Source of the DNA: Pleurocapsaceae cyanobacterium CSU_1_1
Lineage (GTDB): Bacteria > Cyanobacteriota > Cyanobacteriia > Cyanobacteriales > Xenococcaceae
Reading direction: 5' to 3'
NCBI GenBank assembly: GCA_012034765.1
Contig: JAAUOU010000027.1
Location: 1 to 43,571 of the forward strand
DNA: 43,571 nt
How positions within the stretch are numbered: the first letter of the stretch is position 1; each line of letters opens with the position of its first letter. Position numbers and translations under genes: made by a program. A model generated the notes under the pieces. The model saw nothing but the letters and a program-made list of their open reading frames with translations. It did no database searches and was not told the DNA's origin. This document shows, piece by piece, positions 1 through 9,815 of the stretch.

Positions 1-32
1 TTGGGGCATTAGGGGATTGGGGCTTAATCATT

Positions 33-64
33 TCCCTAAATCCCTAAATCCCTAAATCCCTAAA
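33..64. repeat. 8-bp tandem repeat, four TCCCTAAA units
   Basis: Four head-to-tail copies of TCCCTAAA lie upstream of queG. The unit resembles the 8-mers at 11604-11635, 18103-18126 and 40980-41003, so it belongs to a family dispersed across this window. G-rich words just before it (positions 3-22) look like the opposite-strand form. No coding role is visible. Confidence 0.85.
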
Positions 65-153
65 CGAGAAGTATTGGAGCGAATTTAATTTAACAGTTAA
101 TTGTATATTTTTGAGATGATTATTGTCCGTGCTGTGTTCCTTACATCAGAATA

Positions 154-1083
154 ATGATTGATAGTTTTCAGGTTAAGCAACAGGCGAGAAAAATTGGCTT
201 TCATTTAGTAGGTATATCAGCAGTAGATAACCATCAAGATGATGCACAAAAGCATCTAAATAACTGGTTGAACTCTGGCTATCAGGCTGACATGGCGTGG
301 ATGACCAACCCAGCAAGAGCGGACATTCAGGCTTATCTGCCTCAAGTGCAGTCGGTAATCTCGGTGGCGTTAAATTACTATACTCCCCATCAACATTCCC
401 AGCAGCCTGGGATCGGTAAAATTTCTCGCTATGGTTGGGGCAGAGACTATCATAAAGTTATGGGTAAAAAGCTGAAGGCTTTATCTAACTGGTTGCGATC
501 GCAGGATGAATCGATTATTACTCGGTATGCAGTGGATACTGCGCCAATTCAAGATAAGGTTTGGGCGCAGCGCGCAGGGTTGGGCTGGATTGCTAAAAAC
601 GGGAACGTAATTACTAGAAAATATGGTAGTTGGGTATTTTTAGGCGAAGTTTTAACCAACTTGTCCCTGAGTGCCGATCGTGTTCACACTAGTCATTGTG
701 GCAGCTGTACGCGCTGCTTAGAAGCTTGTCCGACAGGGGCGATTACTCAGCCTTATGTTGTCGATGCTAACCGCTGTATTGCTTATCACACCATCGAAAA
801 TCGCGACCCAGAATTACCGCCTAATATTGCCGCTCATCTATCAGGTTGGGTAGCAGGATGTGATATTTGTCAGGATGTTTGCCCCTGGAATCAACGTTTT
901 GCTCAAGAGACAGACGTTGATGATTTTCAGCCTTATCCTAGTAATCTCCAGCCACAGTTAAGTAAATTAGCCAAGCTGGATCGAATAGAGTGGGATCGGC
1001 AATTTCCCGCTTCTGCCCTGAGAAGAATTAAGCCTGATATGTGGCGACGTAATGCTCGTGCTAATCTTAATGAAGACAAGTAA
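154..1083 (+). CDS. queG: Epoxyqueuosine reductase QueG
   Basis: This enzyme catalyses the last step of queuosine synthesis, reducing epoxyqueuosine to queuosine in the wobble position of GUN tRNAs, using cobalamin and two 4Fe-4S clusters in the cytoplasm. The 309-aa length suits the family. Two ferredoxin-like cysteine sets are visible: CGSCTRCLEACPTG with Cys182, 185, 188 and 192, and CDICQDVCPW with Cys236, 239 and 243. The central block containing RAGLGWIAKNG is also typical of QueG. The ATG at 154 is the first start in the frame. The gene stands alone, with the next gene 87 nt downstream on the same strand. Confidence 0.95.
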   Translation: MIDSFQVKQQARKIGFHLVGISAVDNHQDDAQKHLNNWLNSGYQADMAWMTNPARADIQAYLPQVQSVISVALNYYTPHQHSQQPGIGKISRYGWGRDYHKVMGKKLKALSNWLRSQDESIITRYAVDTAPIQDKVWAQRAGLGWIAKNGNVITRKYGSWVFLGEVLTNLSLSADRVHTSHCGSCTRCLEACPTGAITQPYVVDANRCIAYHTIENRDPELPPNIAAHLSGWVAGCDICQDVCPWNQRFAQETDVDDFQPYPSNLQPQLSKLAKLDRIEWDRQFPASALRRIKPDMWRRNARANLNEDK

Positions 1084-1170
1084 TGGTGGTTATAATACAA
1101 GTATAAAGATTTCAATTATTTATTATTACTTTAATTTTTTAGTATTTTATTTATATATTTAATCAACCTT

Positions 1171-1833
1171 ATGACTGCGAAGGTAATCTTATTTGACTTT
1201 GACGGTACTATTGCTGACACTTATCAGGCGATCGCTAAAATCACCAATCAGCTATCAACTGAATTTGGCTATAAAGCATTAAACCAAGAAGAACTAGTAT
1301 TAATCAAAAATTTAAGCTCGCGAGAAATAGTTAGGCGTTCAGAAATATCTATATTTAAGCTACCTTTTTTAGTCAGAAGAGTTCGCGCAGAATTAAGTAA
1401 AGAAATTGCTGAATTAGAACCGATAGAAGGTATTACTCAGGTTTTATTGGAGTTAAAAACCCAAGGCTATATTTTAGGAATTGTTACCTCTAATAATAAA
1501 GAAAACGTCGATATATTTCTGACAAAAAATCAGTTAGACAAATTGTTTAGCTATATATATTCTAGTACAACGATCTTTGGCAAACATCGAGTACTTAACC
1601 AAGTAATTAAAGAACGTCAAATCGATAAATCTGACATAATTTATATTGGAGATGAAACTAGAGATATTAGATCGGCAAGAAAAAGCCTGATTGCAGTAGC
1701 TGCGGTTAGTTGGGGATTTAATGCAGCCGAAATTTTGCAAGCGCATCAGCCAGATTACCTAGTGTCCGAACCCTTAGAATTGCTCGAAGCGATCGCTCAT
1801 TGGCAGCCTTATCAATCTACAGTCACTTCTTAA
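1171..1833 (+). CDS. HAD-family hydrolase, phosphoglycolate-phosphatase-like
   Basis: This is a haloacid-dehalogenase-superfamily phosphatase of 220 aa. Motif I is DFDGT with nucleophile Asp9 and acid/base Asp11. A helical cap follows, then motif II near VTSN, a lysine in GKHRVL as motif III, and GDETRD (residues 160-165) as motif IV. Cap type and length fit the Gph/PGP-like group, but the substrate cannot be read from the sequence. An upstream TATAAT-like box near 1091 could be its promoter. It ends 69 nt before the hydrolase gene on the same strand. Confidence 0.85.
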   Translation: MTAKVILFDFDGTIADTYQAIAKITNQLSTEFGYKALNQEELVLIKNLSSREIVRRSEISIFKLPFLVRRVRAELSKEIAELEPIEGITQVLLELKTQGYILGIVTSNNKENVDIFLTKNQLDKLFSYIYSSTTIFGKHRVLNQVIKERQIDKSDIIYIGDETRDIRSARKSLIAVAAVSWGFNAAEILQAHQPDYLVSEPLELLEAIAHWQPYQSTVTS

Positions 1834-1902
1834 ACCGTGAAGCTCTAAGCTTTAAGCTGTAAACGAAGTTGATAAACCAATTCAGAATCAAAATCAAAAT
1901 CA

Positions 1903-2802
1903 ATGGTAAATGGTCATCCTGAATACTTATTGTTTGCTCAACATGGATGGGCTGATACGGGCAATAATATTGGCAGACTAGTCACAGCAGCAGTCGATCA
2001 CCAGACTAAAGTAATTGTACCCAGTTTGGGATTAATGAAGACTTTTATTCGTCTTGAACCTTTGGTTAGGCGGTTAGAACAGATTGCCACCGAAGCGATC
2101 GCCACTCATCCCCATACACCAATTAAAATAGTCGGGCATTCGATGGGAGGCTTAATGTGGTTAGAGGTATTAGAACGTAATCCTCAATGGTGGACTCAAA
2201 TTCACTCTTTTATTCTGTTGGGTTCTCCTGTGGGGGGTTCTCATCTGGCACGAATGATCGATCCTTTAAGTCTTGGCATTGGTACAGCAGGAGACTTGGG
2301 AAAAAATCGCCGCAGGATAGCGGAAAAAGTTGCCCAGCACATTCCCACCCTGTCTGTAGCTAGCGATTTAGGCATGGGTACAGATGGTTTAGTTACGGTA
2401 GAAAATACTAAGTTTGACTATGCTAACTGGTTACTTGTATCTGATATTACTCATAATGCTATGCGATATCGAACCGAAATGCTGCCGATTATGCAGGATT
2501 TTTGGGCAAATCCCCAACTAGGTTTAGCACCAGAAGCCACCTTGACAAATCAGTTGATTCAACGTTTGCGGAATGTACCAGGAATGACTGATACGGACTA
2601 TCGTGATTTTGCGCGATCGCGCATCATTGCCCGTTTGCCTGGGGATCTGACTCTGCATACATGGAACTCTTTGGGGGTTGCTCACGTTTATCTTTGTCAA
2701 CAACAGCAATGTCTCTATGCAGGATATGTGGGTTTATTTCATGTTCAGGCTCTGCGTCAAGCAATTAGGGCAATCCAAAACAGTGCATTACAATCTCGAT
2801 AA
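1903..2802 (+). CDS. Alpha/beta hydrolase, lipase-like
   Basis: A 299-aa serine hydrolase. The nucleophile elbow is GHSMGG with Ser80, preceded by a strand ending in IKIVGH. A probable acid residue lies in GTDGLVTVENTKF and a probable catalytic His in ITHNAMRY, an arrangement seen in lipase and PGAP1-like hydrolases. There is no signal peptide, so it is probably cytoplasmic. The C-terminal about 90 residues, after the catalytic core, look like a separate extension. The substrate is unknown. ATG 1903 is chosen because the fold begins immediately (EYLLFAQHGW). Confidence 0.8.
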   Translation: MVNGHPEYLLFAQHGWADTGNNIGRLVTAAVDHQTKVIVPSLGLMKTFIRLEPLVRRLEQIATEAIATHPHTPIKIVGHSMGGLMWLEVLERNPQWWTQIHSFILLGSPVGGSHLARMIDPLSLGIGTAGDLGKNRRRIAEKVAQHIPTLSVASDLGMGTDGLVTVENTKFDYANWLLVSDITHNAMRYRTEMLPIMQDFWANPQLGLAPEATLTNQLIQRLRNVPGMTDTDYRDFARSRIIARLPGDLTLHTWNSLGVAHVYLCQQQQCLYAGYVGLFHVQALRQAIRAIQNSALQSR

Positions 2803-2821
2803 ACTTTTTTCTAACAATTAC

Positions 2822-2852
2822 TTGACAAACTTATGGATTAAGTTGCTATACT
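2822..2852 (+). promoter_or_regulatory. Probable promoter of tRNA-Gln
   Basis: A perfect -35 TTGACA (2822-2827) and a -10 TATACT (2847-2852) preceded by TGC are separated by 19 nt, slightly longer than ideal. The predicted start near 2860 lies just before the mature tRNA 5' end at 2872. The call is inferred from consensus only. Confidence 0.55.
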
Positions 2853-2871
2853 AAATTCTGTTGCGAAACGT

Positions 2872-2943
2872 TGGGGTGTCGCCAAGCGGTAAGGCATCGG
2901 TTTTTGGTATCGACATTCCTAGGTTCGAATCCTAGCACCCCAG
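2872..2943 (+). tRNA. trnQ: tRNA-Gln (anticodon TTG)
   Basis: A cloverleaf can be folded by eye. The acceptor TGGGGTG (2872-2878) pairs with CACCCCA (2936-2942), and the discriminator is G2943. The anticodon stem TCGGT/ATCGA holds the loop TTTTGGT, with anticodon TTG at 2904-2906. The T arm is CTAGG-TTCGAAT-CCTAG. The 3' CCA is not encoded. Acceptor and discriminator match bacterial glutamine tRNAs, which in cyanobacteria are charged via Glu-tRNA(Gln) amidotransferase. Confidence 0.97.
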
Positions 2944-3039
2944 TTTTAAACTTAAACATTATTCCCAGTTGTATTTATAGACTGGCTGTCTTGATTGACC
3001 TAAGCTAAGATTGCGCTAGGTCTTTCTCATGTTCAGCCT

Positions 3040-5291
3040 ATGTTGTCTGCTAATTTCGGTGGGTATCGCTACAAATTTACTGCCACACTAACGATTATTT
3101 TAATCATGCTAGACAGTAATAGTACTGTTCAGGCACAAATAGTGGGCGACAATACAGCCAAGACTCAAGTGCAGACTGATCGGGGTGTTTCCGTCATTAC
3201 AGGTGGGATTCAGTCTGGCAAGAATCTGTTTCATAGTTTTGAGCAATTTTCGGTAGTCACTGGTGGGGTGGCTAACTTCGATCACGCTTTAGAGGTTGAG
3301 AATATTTTTAGTCGGGTTACTGGAGGCGCAGTTTCTGAGCTTGATGGTTTGATTCAAACTCAAGGGGATACTAGTTTGTTCTTGCTCAATCCTGCGGGAG
3401 TAGTTTTTGGGGCAAATGCTCAACTAGATCTTGGCGGTTCTTTGATTGTCAGTACAGGCGATCGCCTAATTTTGCCGACGGGACAGAATTTAGTGCGACT
3501 GCACCAGAAGGTGAGTCGCTATTAACCATTAGCGCTCCTATCGGGCTGCAATACGGCAATGGGGGAACGATTGAAGTCCTACCTAATAGTAATCGTACCT
3601 CTACTAGTCCTGGTTTAAACCTTAAGCCTGGCAACACTTTAGCTTTATTAGGTGGAGATGTATTCATCAGCCGCAACACTCTTAATGTTGTTAATAGTAA
3701 TCTCGAAATCGCTGGAGTGGAATCAGGAGAAATCGCACTACACCCAGATGAGCGTGGTTGGCAGTTTGACTATCAGCCTGGTGTAAAGTTCGCTAATATC
3801 GACTTAAGTGATCGCGCTTTAATTAATAGTAGTGGAAAAGTTAACTTTCAGGGTAAGACGATTAATTTCTCTACAGGTTCAGGGATACTAGACTTTAATC
3901 AACTCCGTCAAACAAAAAGCAGGATCAATCTCCAAGCTTCAGAATCGATCAATTTGGATGCTGGCTTGTTGATAACTCAAGTCGGCTTACGCAGTGGCTT
4001 AAACGAGGAAGCGATCGCTGATGTGGGAGGAGATATTATCATCGCAGCACCTCAAGTTTTGGTCAGCAATGGCGCAATAGTTTCTGCGGGAACTCTTAGT
4101 AAGGGAGCAGGGGGAAGTATTACAATCGATGCTTCAGGGGAGGTGAGATTATTTAGTGATGGAGATAATAATCCTGCTATCATTAGCACCTCGACTGGAG
4201 GAACTGGTTCAGGAGGGCAAATTGGCATCAATACAGGAAAGCTGGTAATTGAAGACGGTAGCCAGATTCAGGCTTTAGGAGGAGCAGGTTCAGGAGGAAC
4301 TATTACCGTTAATGCCCAAGAGTCTGTCGCTCTTTCTGGTCAAGGTATCTTGCGATCGCAAGATAAGAACGGAAATATTTCGGAAACTCAACTAGCAAGT
4401 GGCTTCTCTGCCTCATCAGGTGTTGCTGGTTTACCATTAGAACGTCAGCCCAAAGGAAACAGCGGGAGTTTGATGATTAAGACACCCCAGTTAACTATCG
4501 AGCAAGCTGCACAAATATCTGTAAGTAACTATGGATTGACTAATGCAGGGGATATTGAAATTGTTACTTCTAAGCTAAATTTGGATACTAAAGGGGAAAT
4601 TGTGGCAAATACCGGTTCGGGGGAAGGTGGATCGATTAATATCTTGGCAGATCGCTTAGTGATTCTCGACCATGGTGGGTCGATTTCTACCACCGCAGCC
4701 CAAAATGGTAATGGGGGAAATATTACTCTCAGAACGGAAAATTTGGCGCTGTTAAATTTTAATCGCATCAGTGCTGATGCTAATCAAGGCAATGGTGGTA
4801 ATGTTTCTATTGATACTCAAGGATTATTTATTGACCCCAGCAGTCGCATTACTGCTAGTTCGAAAGTTGAGCAAAAACAGGGTAATGTGGCAATTTCTAC
4901 CCTAGATCTTAATTCTCGTTTAGCCACAGATTATATCGAACAGTCTCCTTTAGTAGCCGAAGAGCAGATTAGCTCTAGTTGTGGTGTCGGCACAGATCTT
5001 AACGGCGATCAAATTCGCGATCTTGGACGAGGAGGCATTCCCAATAATCCCTTGGGAGAAACTGCCTATTTAGAAACATTAACTGACTGGGGCGTAGATG
5101 AGATCCCTGTTTTTAGTAATGCTAACTCGCACTTGCCCAAACTTGCAGCCAGGAATCGAGTTGATTCAACTCAGCCAAATCAACCGATTGTGGAAATGAA
5201 TAACTGGGTGTTTAATCAAGGTATTGTTGAGCTAGTTGCTACGACTCCGCAAAATTTGCCTCTCTCCCCCTGTCAAGTTAATCAATTTTAA
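3040..5291 (+). pseudogene. Filamentous-hemagglutinin N-terminal (TPS) domain secreted protein, frameshifted
   Basis: A two-partner-secretion exoprotein of about 750 aa, broken by one frameshift. The N-terminus has a signal peptide (hydrophobic TLTIILIML, cleavage near VQA-QI), then the hemagglutination-activity TPS domain (VTGGAVSELDGLIQ, SLFLLNPAGVVFG), then a repeat-rich beta-helix with many GGxI segments. The frame breaks at the four-T run 3470-3473. One extra T restores LIFADGTEF and an open frame all the way to 5291. Family members are exported through an Omp85-type TpsB partner, which is not in this window. Whether the lesion is a sequencing error or real decay cannot be told here. Confidence 0.85.
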
Positions 5292-5308
5292 TTGCCAGAA
5301 ATTGTTTA

Positions 5309-5479
5309 TTTCCCTGGTTAAGCTCAGTAGACATTCGCTTAGAACATCGACAAGTCTATGACGCGATCGCTTTGAAAAAGTCAGATTTAGCTCAAGCAAC
5401 AATTAAAGAACATTTAATTGCTAGCAAAGCTAGGGTGGTACAGGAATTAAAGATTATTAACAAGGCTGAAATGACCTAA
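5309..5479 (+). pseudogene. Relic of GntR/FCD-family regulator (C-terminal end)
   Basis: An in-frame stretch ending in TAA at 5477 reads EHRQVYDAIALKKSDLAQAT followed by IKEHLIASKARVVQEL. This matches the last helices of the FCD ligand-binding domain of FadR-type GntR regulators, where His and the D-x-A-x-x-x-M/I-x-x-HL pattern are typical. No start codon, wHTH domain or remaining FCD part is present upstream, because the hemagglutinin gene ends only about 20 nt before. It is therefore a non-functional fragment. Confidence 0.55.
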
Positions 5480-5695
5480 ATTTAAATAATACTCAATCCT
5501 GTTCAGACAATCAGCAACACCCCATTGGAAACTTCGCCTCAGCAGCATTACAAAATCTTAATCATTGGGTTTCAGTTTTAGCGATCCTGTTGCATAATGA
5601 GAGACGGCGCTATAGATAGAGGTTGTAACCAATGACTAAAAAGTCAAACGCTAGATATAGTACCATTGATTAAGATTTTCAACTCGACTTCTACA

Positions 5696-5905
5696 ATGAA
5701 ATTATCTTTTGTTGAACAAGCAGAACAGGCTAGAAATCTTCTGCTGACTGAGCTACAACACCAAGTTCCCATTAGTTTGCAAGAATTAGAACTAAAAAGC
5801 GTTGATAACCAGCTATCTCATCGCAGCCTTAAAGAAGCAGCTTGGCGGTTAGTGGAAGAGGGAAAAGCTCAATTCAATTCTACCTGGGACTTGGAAATTT
5901 TGTAA
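5696..5905 (+). CDS. Small conserved-type hypothetical protein, 69 aa
   Basis: This ORF encodes an acidic, mostly helical 69-residue protein (MKLSFVEQAEQARNLLLTEL at the start). A helix-turn-helix-like second half contains SHRSLKEAAWRLVEEGKAQF, resembling a short winged-helix segment. No signal or membrane segment is seen. A TTG at 5666 would add ten residues, but the ATG at 5696 begins the helical part and is preferred. It lies 119 nt before the dGTPase gene on the same strand. The function is unknown. Confidence 0.6.
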   Translation: MKLSFVEQAEQARNLLLTELQHQVPISLQELELKSVDNQLSHRSLKEAAWRLVEEGKAQFNSTWDLEIL

Positions 5906-6024
5906 ATCTCTGGTGTAATACGGATAAATAACTACTTAAGACGTACTATCTAAAAAGGTATGTCTTTTTTAGTGCCAATTTTATTGTTAAATTTCCAATT
6001 TTATTAGGCGATCGCGTATCACAT

Positions 6025-7365
6025 ATGTTGCAAAGACAACAGAGGCAGCAGAGACAACATAATCCTTTTGGCAGTCAAGGAGATAAACCAGGAGATAATC
6101 GTCAATCTTTTCAGGTTGATCGAGATCGCATTCTTTATTCTTCAGCTTTCCGTCGCCTAGCACAAATTACTCAAGTTTTAACGGCGCAAGAGGGTCATGT
6201 ATTTCATAATCGTCTAACTCACTCCTTAAAAGTGGCTCAAGTGGCTCGCAGGTTAGCCGAAAGATTGCTAGCAGAACAGCCGAAGGTAGCTGAGGCTATT
6301 GGTGGAGTAGATCCAGATGTAGTTGAGGCTGCTGCTTTGGCTCATGATTTGGGTCATCCTCCCTTTGGTCATATCGCCGAGGAAGAGCTAGACACTTGCG
6401 CCAGACAAGCAGGTTTAGCCGATGGTTTTGAAGGAAACGCGCAATCTTTTCGGATTTTGACCAGATTGGCAATTCATCGCATCGATTACTATGGTTTAAA
6501 TCTGACCAGAGCTACCTTAAATGCGGTCTTAAAATATCCTTGGTTGCGATCGCTTGACCCTACTTCGAAAAGACATCGCAAGTACTGTATTTACGATTTA
6601 GACTTGGAGGCATTTAGCTTCGTCCGTGAGAAATCAAATGACTTACAGTCGATTGAAGCGAGCATCATGGATTTTGCTGATGATATTACCTATAGCGTTC
6701 ACGATCTCGAAGATTTTTACCTGGCTGGTTTAATTCCCCTAGAGCTTTTGGCAACAGATTGGGATGAACTAGACCGCTTCATTACCGATTGGCTGCGGGT
6801 ATCTCCTCATAATCGTGTAGCCAGAGTAGTTCAAGCCAACCCCCATCGCTTCCAAAACTTTCTGAATGCCACCTATAATCTTAAAGGACAGTATCCTCCA
6901 GGCTCGTTTGAACAAAAAGCTCAGATTAAACGCATTAGCTCACAACTGATTCAAAACTACGTACAGTCGGTGCAGCTAACCACAGAATACGGCGATCGCG
7001 GTTATCTCAAATACAATCGTAATCGAGAAGAAGAGCTAAAGTTTCTCCAGCGGATTGTGTGGTCTTATGTCATTTCTAATCCTCGTTTAGCCACTCAACG
7101 GTACGGACAAAAAAGAATCATCAAAACCCTGTTTGAAATTTATCTTCAAGCAATTAGCGATCGCGATTTGAGCTTTATTCCTGCTCGTTTTGTGCGGGAG
7201 TTTCTCGAAATTGAAGCTAACTTAGGAAATTCTGCTGAGTTAAACCGAGAACAAACTCGCATGGCAGTAGACATTGTGGCTGGATTGAGCGAAGCAGAAG
7301 CTGTAATTCAATATCGCCGTCTGACAGGAATCAGTCAAGGATTATTTTTGGATAGTTGGAATTGA
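6025..7365 (+). CDS. dgt: Deoxyguanosinetriphosphate triphosphohydrolase-like protein
   Basis: This HD-domain dNTP triphosphohydrolase hydrolyses dGTP or related dNTPs to deoxynucleoside plus triphosphate, balancing nucleotide pools. Metal ligands are visible: His66 in HNRLTHSLKV, the His107-Asp108 doublet in AHDLGHPPFG, and a later Asp in FADDITYSVHDLED. The N-terminus has the typical DRDRILYSSAFRRLAQ substrate-binding segment. The 446-aa length fits the type 1-like family. The first ten residues are Gln/Arg rich (QRQQRQQRQ). The ATG at 6025 follows a HIP1 site directly upstream. Confidence 0.92.
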   Translation: MLQRQQRQQRQHNPFGSQGDKPGDNRQSFQVDRDRILYSSAFRRLAQITQVLTAQEGHVFHNRLTHSLKVAQVARRLAERLLAEQPKVAEAIGGVDPDVVEAAALAHDLGHPPFGHIAEEELDTCARQAGLADGFEGNAQSFRILTRLAIHRIDYYGLNLTRATLNAVLKYPWLRSLDPTSKRHRKYCIYDLDLEAFSFVREKSNDLQSIEASIMDFADDITYSVHDLEDFYLAGLIPLELLATDWDELDRFITDWLRVSPHNRVARVVQANPHRFQNFLNATYNLKGQYPPGSFEQKAQIKRISSQLIQNYVQSVQLTTEYGDRGYLKYNRNREEELKFLQRIVWSYVISNPRLATQRYGQKRIIKTLFEIYLQAISDRDLSFIPARFVREFLEIEANLGNSAELNREQTRMAVDIVAGLSEAEAVIQYRRLTGISQGLFLDSWN

Positions 7366-7498
7366 GATTTTTTTTGAATCATTAAATTATTTGCCATGAC
7401 CAGATCTCTTTAATTGATAGTCTGGTAATATTTTTGTAGCTAAAACTCAAGCTTTTAGACAATTTTAAGAGCTAATAGTCAGAAAACATCTAAAAATA

Positions 7499-9733
7499 AT
7501 GTCTGATGGATTAATAACGGCACATAATAGCTTAAATCAAGCGGTGTCAACAGTGAAGAGCCAGCTTAGTCAGTTTATCTCAAACCCCAACTTTGACAAT
7601 CAGATTAGCTTGGCTTTTGAACAACAGTCACAGACTGAAAATTACAGCACATTTCCCAGTCTCGCTACACCCTTTGCTAGTGGAGTTATTTCTGACTTAT
7701 CTACCTCTGGGGCAAGTAATGATGCCAGAAGTATTATTAACCAATGGTTGAGCGCAGATACTCTACCAAGAATTGAAATTGTCTCTAGCGCAGCGATTAA
7801 TGGCGCACAAGGAGCTTATGCAGCCACAAGCAATCAAATTTACTTATCCCAGGAATTGCTAATTGAGCATCAGGATGATCCTGATGCAGTAGAAAAGGTT
7901 CTTCTAGAAGAATTGGGGCATAGTCTGTCGGCTCAAATAAATCCCCAAGATGCACCAGGAGATGAAGGGGCAATTTTTAGTCGATTAGTTAATGGCGAAG
8001 CGATCGCGCCAGAAGTTTTAGCTACCTTAAAAGCAGAAGACGATACTGCCAGAATTACTCTCGATGGTGAAAATATTCAGATTGAACAGGCTCGCGAGGG
8101 CATCAATCCTGCTTTCGATCTAATTGGACTAACGGATTTACGCAACGATCCAAATTTTCAAGGTATCGATGGTACTGGCTTTGATGTGGTGGTCATTGAT
8201 ACTGGTTTGGATGCGACTCATCCGCTGTTGGATGATAATTATAGATTCGGTTTTGATTATGTTGATCGAGATAAAAATCCCGATGATTTAAGCGATCATG
8301 GTACTCATGTATCAGGAATTATTGGGGCAGAGAATGAAAATATTGGAGTTGCTACCGATGTAGGATTAATTGGGCTTAAGGCAGGGGAGGAGAAGCTAGA
8401 TGGTCAGGCGATCGATGATGCCTTGCAACGAGTACTTGATGAGGTAAACGATCCTGATACCACAACTAACATTGTCGCCGTCAATTTGTCTTTAGGAGAC
8501 GGTTTTTATACCCGACCAAATCAACCAGATTCTTTCTTTGACAATGAAACTCGTCATTTAATTCAGGAATTGGAGTCAGCAGGAGTTGTTGTCGTAGCAG
8601 CAGCAGGTAATCGCTTTGAAGGCAAGCCAGATAGTAACGGTGATATTTATGATGCCTCAGGCAAGCTCATTGAACCTAACCAACGACTAAATGTATCTTC
8701 CCCCGCCATCTATAGCACAATTTCCGTGGGTGCAGTATGGCAAGACAATGTCGCTCCCGATAGTATTCTCAAGTCGGAAATTCCAGGGACAGATCGCATT
8801 GCGGCATTTAGTCAACGTCTAAATTCAGACAACTTTCTGTTTGCTCCTGGCGCGATCATTACCAGTACTGTTCCCGAACGAGACAACGGCGATCTGCTTG
8901 GTGAGTTAAGAGGTACGAGTCAAGCATCACCTCATGTTGTTGGAGCGGTTGCTTTGTTGCAAGAACTTGCTGCTGATTATGATGTCAGGCTGACTCCCGA
9001 ACAGGTAAAAGATTATCTAATTGACAATGCCGATCTTATTAATGATGGTGATGATGAAATAGATACAGTTAAGAATACTAATCTGGACTATCCGCGAATT
9101 AATATTTATCAATCGGCGATCGCTTTAAAGGAAGATTTAGAAAATTACGATCTGCTTGATTCTGTTAGTCAATACTCAATTAGTGATACCAATACTAATG
9201 GCGATCGCACAAGTAGAGTTTCGCTTGACACAGCAGCTACAGAGCAGATTACTGAAGATGCTGGGCCTCTAATTGACGCAAGCGACTTGAACCTCAATCA
9301 TTTTATTGCTACTAAAGATGAAACTTGGCAGATTCAGGTTAATGCCAGTCAAGAGTCTACTGATGAGCCATTGTTACGCTTGTTTAAAGCTGACGGTGAG
9401 GAGATCGTTGCTGTTGATGTTAGTGATGATGCAGCTAAAGATCGAGGTAATCTACTAGAAGTGGAGTTAGAAGCGGGTACAGAATACTATTTTGAAATTG
9501 ATAACTATAGCGAGAATGATCATCCTTTAATTGCTAGGGTTACTGCGTCAGAAAGCCAAGATAACTATACGGTGACAATTGATGATCTGCCATTAGGTCA
9601 AACGACAAGTACTCAAGGACAACCGTTGAGTGATAGTTTAGGCGATCTACCGATTTTCCTAACTCAATCTGAGCTAGGATTAGCTGATAATGTCGCAGCA
9701 GAACAAGATGAGCCAATCAGCCAACTCCTTTAA
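7499..9733 (+). CDS. Subtilisin-like S8 peptidase with N-terminal pseudo-metalloprotease-type domain and C-terminal PPC domain
   Basis: A 744-aa serine protease. The catalytic triad is visible: Asp234 in VVIDTGLDATHP, His267 in DHGTHVSG, Ser474 in GTSQASPHVVGA, and an oxyanion Asn in AAAGN. Residues about 90-195 form a domain common in large secreted cyanobacterial proteins (VLLEELGHSLSAQI, then GDEGAIFSRL), whose EELGH resembles a degenerate HExxH. After the catalytic domain, residues about 590-700 look like a bacterial pre-peptidase C-terminal (PPC) domain. No Sec signal peptide is seen, so a type I or other non-Sec export route is possible. Its targets are unknown. Confidence 0.88.
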   Translation: MSDGLITAHNSLNQAVSTVKSQLSQFISNPNFDNQISLAFEQQSQTENYSTFPSLATPFASGVISDLSTSGASNDARSIINQWLSADTLPRIEIVSSAAINGAQGAYAATSNQIYLSQELLIEHQDDPDAVEKVLLEELGHSLSAQINPQDAPGDEGAIFSRLVNGEAIAPEVLATLKAEDDTARITLDGENIQIEQAREGINPAFDLIGLTDLRNDPNFQGIDGTGFDVVVIDTGLDATHPLLDDNYRFGFDYVDRDKNPDDLSDHGTHVSGIIGAENENIGVATDVGLIGLKAGEEKLDGQAIDDALQRVLDEVNDPDTTTNIVAVNLSLGDGFYTRPNQPDSFFDNETRHLIQELESAGVVVVAAAGNRFEGKPDSNGDIYDASGKLIEPNQRLNVSSPAIYSTISVGAVWQDNVAPDSILKSEIPGTDRIAAFSQRLNSDNFLFAPGAIITSTVPERDNGDLLGELRGTSQASPHVVGAVALLQELAADYDVRLTPEQVKDYLIDNADLINDGDDEIDTVKNTNLDYPRINIYQSAIALKEDLENYDLLDSVSQYSISDTNTNGDRTSRVSLDTAATEQITEDAGPLIDASDLNLNHFIATKDETWQIQVNASQESTDEPLLRLFKADGEEIVAVDVSDDAAKDRGNLLEVELEAGTEYYFEIDNYSENDHPLIARVTASESQDNYTVTIDDLPLGQTTSTQGQPLSDSLGDLPIFLTQSELGLADNVAAEQDEPISQLL

Positions 9734-9815
9734 TCGGGTATTTCGCAGGTATTAGTAAACCAGAATTGACAATGAATTCATAAACTCATTTATCGGCGAT
9801 CGCCTACAATTAATC

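Noticed and set aside
5480-5650. Open stretch ending in LHNERRRYR before the 69-aa gene
   Set aside because: It runs about 45 codons without a start codon and I could not tie it to any family, so it is not reported as a gene or relic.
5953-5971. AAAAAG-GTATGT-CTTTTTT as a terminator
   Set aside because: The stem is only A/T plus one G-C pair, too weak to call, although the position after the 69-aa gene would fit.
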